NCBI GenBank assembly: GCA_900770015.1
Contig: CAAGIU010000354.1
Location: forward strand, 1-7,867
Origin: an uncultured Oscillospiraceae bacterium
Lineage (GTDB): Bacteria > Bacillota_A > Clostridia > Oscillospirales > Oscillospiraceae
Length of the DNA: 7,867 nt
Reading direction: 5' to 3'
This document shows, in pieces, positions 1 through 7,100 of this stretch. Made by a program: the position numbers and the translations under genes. The notes beneath the pieces are model-generated. The model saw only the letters and a list, made by a program, of their open reading frames with translations, was not told the origin of the DNA and did not search any database. Position 1 is the first letter of the stretch. Every line of letters starts with the position of its first letter.

Positions 1-1010
1 AAGAGGGCATATACATCGCAATCCGCCATGAAATCCAACCGCCGTCCATCAGCCATGCAGGTAATGCTGATGCCCAGACTGTTGCAGGTGAGCATTTTGC
101 CTGCCAACACCACGTCCAGCGCCGGGTTTTGGGAATGGGGTTCTGCATCATAGATATCCACCAGTTTGCCGATTTTTTTCAGCTCTGCCCGGTAGGCATC
201 ATCCTCTGTCCGGGAGCGGATTGCAGCAATCTGATGCCGGATATCATGGCATTTGAGGTTGATTGCTTCATGAATCTGCTTGTCGTATTCATAGCGCCGC
301 TGCTCCACGCGCAGCAATTGCGCTGTCTGTTCCATGCGCTTTTCAGCATCGGTTTCCCGCAGATGGCTGACACTGACCAATATGGAAAGGAAGGAAAACA
401 TGGCCATAATGATGCAGATGTATGCCTTTCCGTTTGACCCAAAAGCCATTACCTCGTTTCGCAGTGCCACATCCAGCACCACGCATACAACAAGAACACC
501 TGTGGAAATAAACAGAAGGATGCGGTTGTCTGCGTTGGAAAAATCGAGCACCGTCTGCTTTCTCTGGTATTTTTTCATGAGGCGGCGGAGAATTTCAAAC
601 GATACGGCAAACAGCGGAATGATCAGCTGACGAGGAAACCAGTCCCAATATATCAGGGGAATTTCGATGATCCGCTCGCACAGATTTTGCAGGGAGTAGG
701 AAACCGTAGTGGCAAACAGCGCCTGATACCAGGAGGCCCTGCTCCAGATCATCACGCTGAGGGCTGTGAAAAGAAAGAGTCCGGCAAATGTGGAAATTGC
801 AATTGGAATATTCAGAAACTGTCCGGAGGGGGTCAGGAGCTTGCCGAAATACACCCATGTGCCAATCAGAACAAAAGAGGCAGCCAACCGGAACCAGTAG
901 AGTGACCGCTTGGGCAGATAATAGGTAATAATAATGGCGCCAATCAGCACGGCAGCCACATTAGGGAATGCGTCAATTATATAAAACCAGATTTTTCCCA
1001 GCAATTCCAT
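1..1010 (-). CDS. GHKL sensor histidine kinase of AgrC/VirS type, C-terminus cut by window edge
   Basis: Membrane sensor kinase of the LytTR-coupled class; 336 residues are visible, starting with MELLGKIWFY, and the frame is open to the left edge. About six or seven hydrophobic segments lie at roughly residues 8-32, 41-59, 66-89, 94-110, 128-141, 163-183 and 195-214, followed by a charged, probably coiled-coil stretch at 218-248. The H-box reads KCHDIRHQI, with His255 as the expected phospho-acceptor. The sequence stops just before the N-box of the ATPase domain, so about 90-100 residues are missing if it matches its paralogue at 2664-3935. The start is the ATG at 1010, preceded by AAGGAG at 1021-1026, which overlaps the stop codon of the upstream regulator; two nearer ATGs (1020, 1017) are out of frame. 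It shares the operon with that regulator (14-nt gap). The class assignment is secure; the ligand is unknown. Confidence 0.93.
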   Translation of the reverse strand, partial: MELLGKIWFYIIDAFPNVAAVLIGAIIITYYLPKRSLYWFRLAASFVLIGTWVYFGKLLTPSGQFLNIPIAISTFAGLFLFTALSVMIWSRASWYQALFATTVSYSLQNLCERIIEIPLIYWDWFPRQLIIPLFAVSFEILRRLMKKYQRKQTVLDFSNADNRILLFISTGVLVVCVVLDVALRNEVMAFGSNGKAYICIIMAMFSFLSILVSVSHLRETDAEKRMEQTAQLLRVEQRRYEYDKQIHEAINLKCHDIRHQIAAIRSRTEDDAYRAELKKIGKLVDIYDAEPHSQNPALDVVLAGKMLTCNSLGISITCMADGRRLDFMADCDVYAL

Positions 1011-1024
1011 TGTTCATCATCTCC

Positions 1025-1723
1025 TTATGCACGGATGCCCGCATCGTAAAGCGCATCCAGGAAGCTCTTTCTGCGCCGACGGCTTAACGGAAATTCCCGG
1101 CTTCCCACAATGACATTGTCGCCGTCAACGCGGGTGACATGCCGCAGATTGACAATTGTCTGATTATTCACGCGGAAAAACTCCTTCGGCAGTGATGCTT
1201 CAATCTCTTTCAGGATACCGTAGCCGCGCATCACGCCGTTTTGGGTCATGTATTGAATGTGGTGGTCATAAATCTCCGCATACAGAAGATGTCTTGGACT
1301 CAGTTTGACAGATTGGTCATTGCAGGAAATGATAATCTCCTGTTCGTCTACGCTGCACCGCCGCAGCAGACGCGGCATTTTCAGCCGAAGGGCAGGATAG
1401 GAAAGCGGCTTGACGATGTAATCGATGGCCTCTACCTCATAGCCTGCGATTGCATATTGGGCAAGGCTGGTGAGGAATACCAGCAAAACCGAACTGTCCA
1501 TTCGGCGCAGCCGCCGGGCTGTTTCCATTCCGTCAATTCCGGCAAGGCGGATATCCATAAACACAATGTCGTACTGATGCCGATACTTTTGCAGAAAGAT
1601 TTCGCCGCTGGTCCAATGATCCCAGGAGAATGGAACGCGCATCTCCTGCGAATACGTTTTCAGCGCACTTTCCAGCCGCTGCGCATCACTGTCCTGATCC
1701 TCTACAATCGCAATTCGGTACAT
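1025..1723 (-). CDS. LytTR-family response regulator
   Basis: Cytoplasmic two-component regulator of 232 residues. The receiver domain (about 1-120) shows the acidic pair Glu8/Asp9, phospho-acceptor Asp57 in FMDIRL, Thr85 and Lys105 in IVKP, so it looks functional. The LytTR DNA-binding domain spans about 128-230, with FFRVNNQTIVNL and the C-terminal LSRRRRK typical of the fold. The frame extends upstream to an ATG at 1780, but I place the start at the ATG at 1723: MYRIAIVED begins exactly where receiver domains begin, AAGGCGG (1731-1737 on this strand) sits 7 nt away, and a promoter lies just upstream so that the longer start would fall at its -35 box. It is first in an operon with the kinase at 1-1010. 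It aligns along its whole length with the regulator at 1954-2664, with the same positions for Asp57, Thr85 and Lys105. Confidence 0.95.
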   Translation of the reverse strand: MYRIAIVEDQDSDAQRLESALKTYSQEMRVPFSWDHWTSGEIFLQKYRHQYDIVFMDIRLAGIDGMETARRLRRMDSSVLLVFLTSLAQYAIAGYEVEAIDYIVKPLSYPALRLKMPRLLRRCSVDEQEIIISCNDQSVKLSPRHLLYAEIYDHHIQYMTQNGVMRGYGILKEIEASLPKEFFRVNNQTIVNLRHVTRVDGDNVIVGSREFPLSRRRRKSFLDALYDAGIRA

Positions 1724-1751
1724 TCTTCCACCGCCTTTCCTCTCTGGGAGG

Positions 1752-1780
1752 ATTATACCGTGTTTGTCTGCGCCTTGCAA
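1752..1780 (-). promoter_or_regulatory. Sigma-A promoter of the leftward regulator-kinase operon
   Basis: Reading the minus strand, TTGCAA (1780-1775) and a perfect TATAAT (1757-1752) are separated by 17 nt. Transcription would start near 1745, giving a leader of about 22 nt before the ATG at 1723. This is a strong match to the housekeeping consensus and mirrors the rightward promoter at 1897-1925. Confidence 0.82.
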
Positions 1781-1785
1781 CCATC

Positions 1786-1840
1786 ATTTCGACCGAAATC
1801 CTCCTGCACGTTATTGTGCATATATCCCAATACAAGGGAT
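1786..1840. promoter_or_regulatory. Cluster of three inverted repeats between divergent promoters, candidate operators
   Basis: Three perfect inverted repeats follow one another: ATTTCG-AC-CGAAAT (1786-1799), TGCAC-GTTATT-GTGCA (1805-1820) and ATCCC-N7-GGGAT (1824-1840). The first lies directly upstream of the leftward -35 box (1775-1780). They sit in the 116 bp between the two -35 boxes, where a regulator of either operon would bind. No repeat matches a LytTR consensus well, since LytTR proteins usually bind direct repeats, so another protein may use them. The repeats are seen directly; the operator role is inferred. Confidence 0.45.
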
Positions 1841-1896
1841 GCTTCCTGACCGCTGCGGGACGAAAACAGCCGCTTTACCGAGCCGGAAAACCACTC

Positions 1897-1925
1897 TTGC
1901 GAAATGCAGATTTTTTCGCTATGAT
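1897..1925 (+). promoter_or_regulatory. Sigma-A promoter of the rightward regulator-kinase operon
   Basis: TTGCGA (1897-1902) and TATGAT (1920-1925) are separated by 17 nt. The start of transcription would fall near 1932, about 22 nt before the ATG at 1954, which matches the geometry of the opposing promoter. Good but not perfect consensus match. Confidence 0.75.
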
Positions 1926-1935
1926 AGAGGTGTTA

Positions 1936-1945
1936 AGGGGAGGAG
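1936..1945 (+). promoter_or_regulatory. Ribosome binding site that fixes the regulator start
   Basis: AGGGGAGGAG ends 8 nt before the ATG at 1954. The same frame is open from an ATG at 1630, but that start would lie inside the opposing gene and upstream of the promoter, so this site decides for 1954. Confidence 0.85.
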
Positions 1946-1953
1946 ATGGGAAA

Positions 1954-2664
1954 ATGCTCAGAATTGCCATTGTGGAAGACGAGAAAAACTATGCGCAGAC
2001 GCTGATAAAGTTCTGTGACCGATACGCAAAGGCACATCAGGAGGAAATCTTCGCAGCCTGCTACGACAATCCCATGGTCTTTCTTCAGAAATACCGGGCG
2101 GATGTGGATATTGTTCTGATGGATATTCTCATGCCCCAGATGAACGGCATGGACTGCGCCAGACGGCTGCGGAAGCGGGACGAGAATGTGATGCTCTGCT
2201 TTGTCACCAACATGGCCCAGTATGCCATCCAGGGCTATGAGGTTGGCGCGGTGGATTTCATCATCAAGCCCGTCAGCTACGATGAATTCTCCATGAAAAT
2301 GAATCGGATGGTTCGCATGCTGAAAAAGCAGGCAACAGATTCTGTTTTTGTCAGCAGCCGCAATGAAATGAAAAAACTGGATTTGCGGGAATTGTACTAT
2401 GTGGAGGTCTACAATCACAGCCTGATTTACCATACCAGCACCGGCGACCTGGAAGCTTACGGAAAGCTGTCCAGTCTGGAAGCTGACGAGCGCTTCCGCA
2501 ATTTCCTGCGGGTATCCCCCAGTCATCTGGTGAATTGCAGGTTAATCTCCTCTGTTCAAGAGGATTCCCTGGTGGTCAATGGCGTGAAGCTGCCCATTTC
2601 CCGCCGACGGAGGAAGGAATGTCTGGAAAAAATGGCGGAAATTCTGGGAGGAGTGTGTTTCTGA
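1954..2664 (+). CDS. LytTR-family response regulator, paralogue of the leftward one
   Basis: Two-component regulator of 236 residues, expected to bind promoter DNA once phosphorylated by the kinase encoded next to it. The receiver domain (about 1-122) has Glu8/Asp9, phospho-acceptor Asp57 in LMDILMP, Thr85 and Lys105 in IIKP. The LytTR domain spans about 130-230 and ends in ISRRRRK. The sequence matches the leftward regulator across its length, including MAQYAI/LAQYAI after Thr85 and GYEV after that, and all key positions have the same numbers, so the two arose by duplication. The stop codon overlaps the next start (TGATG), indicating translational coupling with the kinase at 2664-3935. The family is certain; the target genes are not known, and the GH3 unit downstream is only a guess. 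Confidence 0.96.
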   Translation: MLRIAIVEDEKNYAQTLIKFCDRYAKAHQEEIFAACYDNPMVFLQKYRADVDIVLMDILMPQMNGMDCARRLRKRDENVMLCFVTNMAQYAIQGYEVGAVDFIIKPVSYDEFSMKMNRMVRMLKKQATDSVFVSSRNEMKKLDLRELYYVEVYNHSLIYHTSTGDLEAYGKLSSLEADERFRNFLRVSPSHLVNCRLISSVQEDSLVVNGVKLPISRRRRKECLEKMAEILGGVCF

Positions 2665-3935
2665 TGTGGTACATTAACAGTTTTCATATTCAGATTTTGA
2701 TAATCGAGCTGCTGTTTTGCATCCGTCTGCCGAAACGGCGGTGGTTCTGGCAGCGGCTGCTGACTGCGTCCGCTGTGTATCTTGCCCTGCCTGCTGTGGT
2801 GCCCGGGGGCTTCTTTGCATCGTTTCTGTCGATTGGATGGTTTACTTTCGGCTTCCTGGTGATGTTGGTGCTTTCCGGCGGTCTGCTCTGGCTGTGCTTC
2901 CGGATAAACATGCGTCAGCTGATTTTCTACTGCTGCATCGCCCATACGCTTCAGCATATGGTGCACTGCCTGTATCGGATTACCTGCATGGCCTTTCCTG
3001 TCTCCTTTGCGGCTGGACAGATTTTCCAGCTGCTCTATCTGGTCGTCACTTGTGTCATTGTGGAAAGAATGCTCATCAGCCACTTCGGCGGAAGCGAGAT
3101 CGTCAATATACAGAATAATTATCTGCTGTCCTTTGCCATGGTTTCCACTCTGTTGGTTTACGGAATCAGCTTCTGGGCCAGTGCGGTTGAGCGGGAGACA
3201 GTGGGACTGCACTTTTTCGATTTCTTCTCCTGTCTGCTGTTGGTCATCATCCTGCTGGACTTGTTCCGCATTCGCAGGGCGGAGCGGGAGCAGATGATTA
3301 TGGAGCGGCTGCTGCGCCAGGAACAGGAGCAGCACAATATCAGTCGGGCAACCATTGACGTGATTAACCGAAAGTGTCACGATCTTCGGCATCAGATTGC
3401 CGCACTGCGGCATATGAATGAGGAAGAGCAGGAAAAGAGCATCGGAGAATTGGAAAAAGCGGTGATGATTTACGACAGCTTTCCCAAAACCGGGAACAAG
3501 GATTTGGACATTGTGCTGACTGAAAAGAGCCTGCTGGCAGAGAAGCAGCACGTGGCCGTGCGGTGTATCGTTGACGGTGAGAAGCTTTCCTTCATGGCAT
3601 TGGAGGATATGTATTCCCTGATGGGAAACGCCCTCGACAATGCCATCGAGGCAGCCAGTGCCGAAGAAAAAGAAAGCCGGCGGATTGTTACCCTTTACCT
3701 TGCGGCAAAGGGAAATTTCGTGTCCATTCACGTGGAAAACCCCTGCACGAGGGAACCGCTGTTTCGGGATGGCATTCCGATTACCAGCAAGGCGGATACA
3801 GATTACCACGGATACGGTATGCGCAGTATGCGCTTTCTGTGCGAAAAGTATGGCGGTGTGTTGACGACGGAATGGGAGGATGGCATATTTCTTCTGAACA
3901 TTTTGTTCCCAATCGCAGAAGAAAAGACAACCTGA
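2664..3935 (+). CDS. GHKL sensor histidine kinase of AgrC/VirS type
   Basis: Complete membrane kinase of 423 residues. Hydrophobic segments lie near 8-20, 32-52, 55-79, 86-105, 120-140, 153-173 and 185-202, forming the sensor region, followed by a charged likely coiled coil (205-230). The H-box is KCHDLRHQI with His239. The N-box is GNALDNAIEA (321-330, Asn322 and Asn326), and the G-box HGYGMRSMR (382-390) closes the ATP site. The start is the ATG at 2664, inside the stop of the preceding regulator; GGGAGGAG (2646-2653) lies 10 nt upstream, and the longer open frame from 2535 would overlap the regulator without cause. The H-box and following region (KCHD-RHQIAA-R) are near-identical to the leftward kinase. 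In this family ligands are often peptides, but no peptide gene is seen nearby. Confidence 0.96.
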   Translation: MWYINSFHIQILIIELLFCIRLPKRRWFWQRLLTASAVYLALPAVVPGGFFASFLSIGWFTFGFLVMLVLSGGLLWLCFRINMRQLIFYCCIAHTLQHMVHCLYRITCMAFPVSFAAGQIFQLLYLVVTCVIVERMLISHFGGSEIVNIQNNYLLSFAMVSTLLVYGISFWASAVERETVGLHFFDFFSCLLLVIILLDLFRIRRAEREQMIMERLLRQEQEQHNISRATIDVINRKCHDLRHQIAALRHMNEEEQEKSIGELEKAVMIYDSFPKTGNKDLDIVLTEKSLLAEKQHVAVRCIVDGEKLSFMALEDMYSLMGNALDNAIEAASAEEKESRRIVTLYLAAKGNFVSIHVENPCTREPLFRDGIPITSKADTDYHGYGMRSMRFLCEKYGGVLTTEWEDGIFLLNILFPIAEEKTT

Positions 3936-3948
3936 TATTTCAAAGAAT

Positions 3949-3973
3949 GCAGCCCATGGGGCTGCGCCCTTTT
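3949..3973 (+). terminator. Small intrinsic terminator after the kinase gene
   Basis: GCAGCCC (3949-3955) and GGGCTGC (3959-3965) form a perfect 7-bp stem with a 3-nt loop, followed by GCCC and TTTT. The T run is short and offset by four bases, so read-through into the GH3 unit is possible; AAAG (3942-3945) could also pair with CTTT (3969-3972) across an internal loop. Confidence 0.6.
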
Positions 3974-4017
3974 CGTGATTATTGACAGTTGCATATGATG
4001 ACTTTTGTGCAGAATAA

Positions 4018-4090
4018 CCAGTAAAAATCGAGGAATTACTGGGAAAAAGCGACGACTTGACCAGGCACGGTGTAAAAACGACCACTTACG
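4018..4090. promoter_or_regulatory. A-rich imperfect repeats upstream of the GH3 gene, candidate regulator site
   Basis: Five-A runs begin at 4023, 4044 and 4074, each followed by a CGA-containing word. The last two are clearly alike: AAAAGCGACGACTT (4045-4058) and AAAACGACCACTT (4075-4087). Spacings of 21 and 30 bp are close to whole helical turns, as in sites read by proteins on one DNA face. CCAGTAA (4018-4024) and TTACTGG (4036-4042) also form a perfect 7-bp inverted repeat. A clear promoter for the GH3 gene was not found; TATAAA at 4121-4126 could be a -10 box but lacks a good -35. The rest of 3974-4177 holds no gene. Confidence 0.35.
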
Positions 4091-4105
4091 AAGAAAACCT
4101 ACAAA

Positions 4106-4171
4106 TCCTCCTTCGGGTTATATAAAATAAATATGAATCAGATGGGGTGTCCCCATAAAAAACAAGGAGGA
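4106..4171 (+). promoter_or_regulatory. Leader hairpin and anti-Shine-Dalgarno pair before the GH3 start
   Basis: TCCTCCTT (4106-4113) is exactly complementary to AAGGAGGA (4164-4171), which contains the GH3 ribosome binding site. Between them ATGGGG-TGT-CCCCAT (4142-4156) forms a 6-bp hairpin directly before the A-rich stretch and the binding site. If transcription starts upstream of 4106, pairing of the two 8-mers could hide the ribosome site. If it starts after the TATAAA at 4121-4126, only the hairpin is in the mRNA. The complementarity is seen; a switch function is inferred. Confidence 0.35.
4164..4170 (+). promoter_or_regulatory. Consensus ribosome binding site that fixes a GTG start
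   Basis: AAGGAGG lies 7 nt before the GTG at 4178. An in-frame ATG at 4133 has no such site and would place polar residues (MNQMGCPHKK) and the hairpin ahead of the membrane segment, so the GTG start is preferred. Confidence 0.85.
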
Positions 4172-4177
4172 GATATC

Positions 4178-7100
4178 GTGAGGAACACAAAATTGTGGTC
4201 AGGTCTGACCTCGGTCTTTGCTGTCATTCTGGTGATAGCAATGATCGGCAACACTTTGGCCGGAGCAAATGCAAGCTACATCAACAATATGCTGGATATC
4301 AGCACCGCAAGAGTTGTTGAAACCGCCAATGCTCCGACAGACACCACCTATTACAAGAGCCAGTTCGGCGCATTCGATGATGCCGAGGCCCAGGAGAAAG
4401 CAATCGCTGCTGCCCTGGAGCAGAATATCAACGAGATGCGCGAGGGTGCTGCACTGCTGATGAACAACAACAATGCACTGCCCATGGCCGATGCCGTCCG
4501 CATTTCCGTCTTTGGTCATGGCGCGGTTGACCCTGCTTACCAGGCAAATTCCGCAGGTACCAAGGCCAGGAACGGCAGCATCAATTCCATCGACCTCAAG
4601 ACCGCTCTGGAGAACCAGGGCTTTGTGGTCAACGAGGCTCTGTGGAAGGGCCTGCAGGAAGGCACTGCAGCCCGCGGCGTTATGAAGGAGACCTTTGGCG
4701 GCATGGCTATGGCTGTTACCGGTTCCGCTGCCGGTTCTGAGGAGAATGCAGCCTTCTATGAAGCCTACACCGACACCTTCGAGGATTATAACGATGCAGC
4801 AATCGTGGTGTTCACCCGAGAGGGCGCTGAGGGTACCGACCTCATCATGCAGGACGTGGATGACGAGGGCGGCGTGTCCGGCCACATCAGCGCCATGGCA
4901 CTGCACAAGAACGAGCGCGACCTGCTGGAGCTGGTTCGTGCAAACTTCGACAAGGTCATCGTCCTGCTGAACAGCACCAACCAGATGGAAGTCCACGAAA
5001 TCAAGGAATACGCCGATGCCATCCTGTTCATCGGCTATCCCGGCCATCAGGGCTTCACCGGTGTTGCTGAAATTCTGAAGGGTACCGTGAACCCCTCCGG
5101 CAAGCTGGTGGACACCTATGCAACCAGTTCTCTGTCCGCTCCTGCCGTTGTGAACTCTGGCACCGATACCCCGAAGTTTGCCAATGTGGATCAGATCAAT
5201 GCTACCATTGGTGAGGATGAGCGTGCAGAGTATCTCTCCTTCCAGGCAGAAAACATTTATATTGGTTACCGTTATTACGAGACCCGCTATGCAGACTGTG
5301 TCATGGGCAAGGGCAATGCCGCCTCCAATGTCGGTGCACTGCCCGGTGCTGCTGCATGGAATTACGCAGACGAAGTCCAGTATCCCTTCGGTTTCGGCCT
5401 GAGCTACACCACCTTTGAGCAGAAGCTGGACAAGGTGACCGTCGATGAGGACACCATCACCGCCCAGATTACTGTGAAGAACACCGGCAGCGTCGCCGGT
5501 AAGAGCGTTGTTCAGCTCTATGCCCAGACTCCCTACGATCAGTACGAAATCGAGCACGGCGTGGAGAAGTCCGCCATTGCCATCGTCGGCTATGGCAAGA
5601 CCGGTATGCTGAATCCCGGTGCTTCCGAAACCATAACCATCACCGTGGATAAGTACCTGCTGGCAAGCTATGATGTGACTGCCCACGATGGTGAGGGCGG
5701 CTACATCCTGTCCGGCGGCGATTACTTCCTGGCCATCGGCGACGACTGCCACGACGCTCTGAACAACGTTCTGGCGGCCCAGGGCTATACCACCCAGAAC
5801 GGCATGACTGCCGAGGGTGCCAAGGAAAAGAGCTTCCAGTGGAAGGAAGACTTCAACGATGAGAAGTACCGCGCCGGCGAAAACGGCGTGCCTGTCACCA
5901 ACCAGTTTGCCGACTGCGACCTGAACTACTGGGTGCCCGGCGCAGGTACCTACCTGACCAGAAATGACTGGGCAGGCACCTTCCCCGTCAAGCAGACCAC
6001 CGTGGAAGCTACCGCTGAAATGATGGATATTCTGGACGGCGAATGGTATGTGAAGCCTGAGAATGCACCAAGCTTCGCAGAAATCGCCTCCAAGTTCGGC
6101 GTGGACAGCGGCCTGAATCTGGCTGTAATGAAGGATATTCCTCTGTCCGATACCGAAACCTGGGACAAGTTCATCTACCAGCTCAATGTGGAGGATCTGC
6201 CCAACGCCACTGCCGAGAGCTTCTCCTGCCCCGCTGTTGGCGATCTGTCTCCCTCCTTCGCTGTCGGTGACGGCTGCGATTCCGTGGGCGGCAAGTATCC
6301 CATCCCCGTGACTGTGAATGGTGAGGAAGTCACCGTTCCCACCACCCGTTACTGCTCCAACCCCATTATGACCGGCACCTTCAACGATGAGATCATCGCA
6401 AACCGCGGCACCATGCTGGGCGAGGACGGTATGTGGTCCAAGTTTATGATCAACTACAACCTGGGCAACGACCTGCACCGCACCCCCTTCGGCGGCCGTA
6501 ACTTCGAGTATATGTCCGAGTGCCCCACCATGAACTATCTGGCCGGTGCTGTTGAGGTCGAGGCCATGCAGAAAACCGGCTCCAACGCCGCTCCCAAGCA
6601 CTTTGTGGGCAATGACCAGGAATTCTACCGCGATGGTGTCTGCTGCTTCTTCAACGAGCAGGCATTCCGCGAGGGCAACCTCCGCGCCTTTGAAGGCTCT
6701 GTCCGCAAGGCAAATGCCGGCGGTATCATGCAGTCCTTCTCCCGCCTGGGCCTGAAGTGGAACTCTTCCAGCTACGCACTGAATACCCAGGTTCTGAGAA
6801 ACGAATGGGATTGGCACGGTGCCATCGATACCGACGCAGCTCCCTGCTTTGGCGAGTATGTCGATGGCGGTTTCCGCAACCATGCAGCAGAGGTTCTGGA
6901 CGCCGGTACGCAGGAATGGTGTCTGGACGGCGTTGCTGGTCATGGCAACTGGGTTCTCAACAAGGCAAAGGAGACCGACGATGGTCATCTGCTGAACCTG
7001 CTGAAGGAAGCTGCCATCAGCTGGGAGTACGCCATCAGCCGCTCCGTCATCACCAACGGTTACAGCTCCACTGCTGTGATTGAGCACATCACCCCCTGGT

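Noticed and set aside
1241..1849. A 202-codon plus-strand frame across the first regulator and the divergent region
   Set aside because: It runs antisense to the receiver and LytTR coding sequence and crosses the leftward promoter; no ribosome site or recognisable protein.
3982..4017. TTGACA (3982-3987) as the -35 of a GH3 promoter
   Set aside because: No acceptable -10 box lies 16-18 nt downstream; AGAATA at 4011 is too far, though TTGCAT at 3989 with it would be a weak alternative.
3995..4024. A 9-codon ORF (MMTFVQNNQ) after the kinase, considered as a signal peptide gene for the AgrC-like kinases
   Set aside because: No ribosome binding site, no leader or Cys/Ser for a cyclic peptide, and no AgrB-like protease nearby.
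2556..4085. A 509-codon open frame on the minus strand opposite the second kinase
   Set aside because: It is antisense to a gene with full GHKL motifs, rich in His and Gln without domain features, and spans the terminator and intergenic region.
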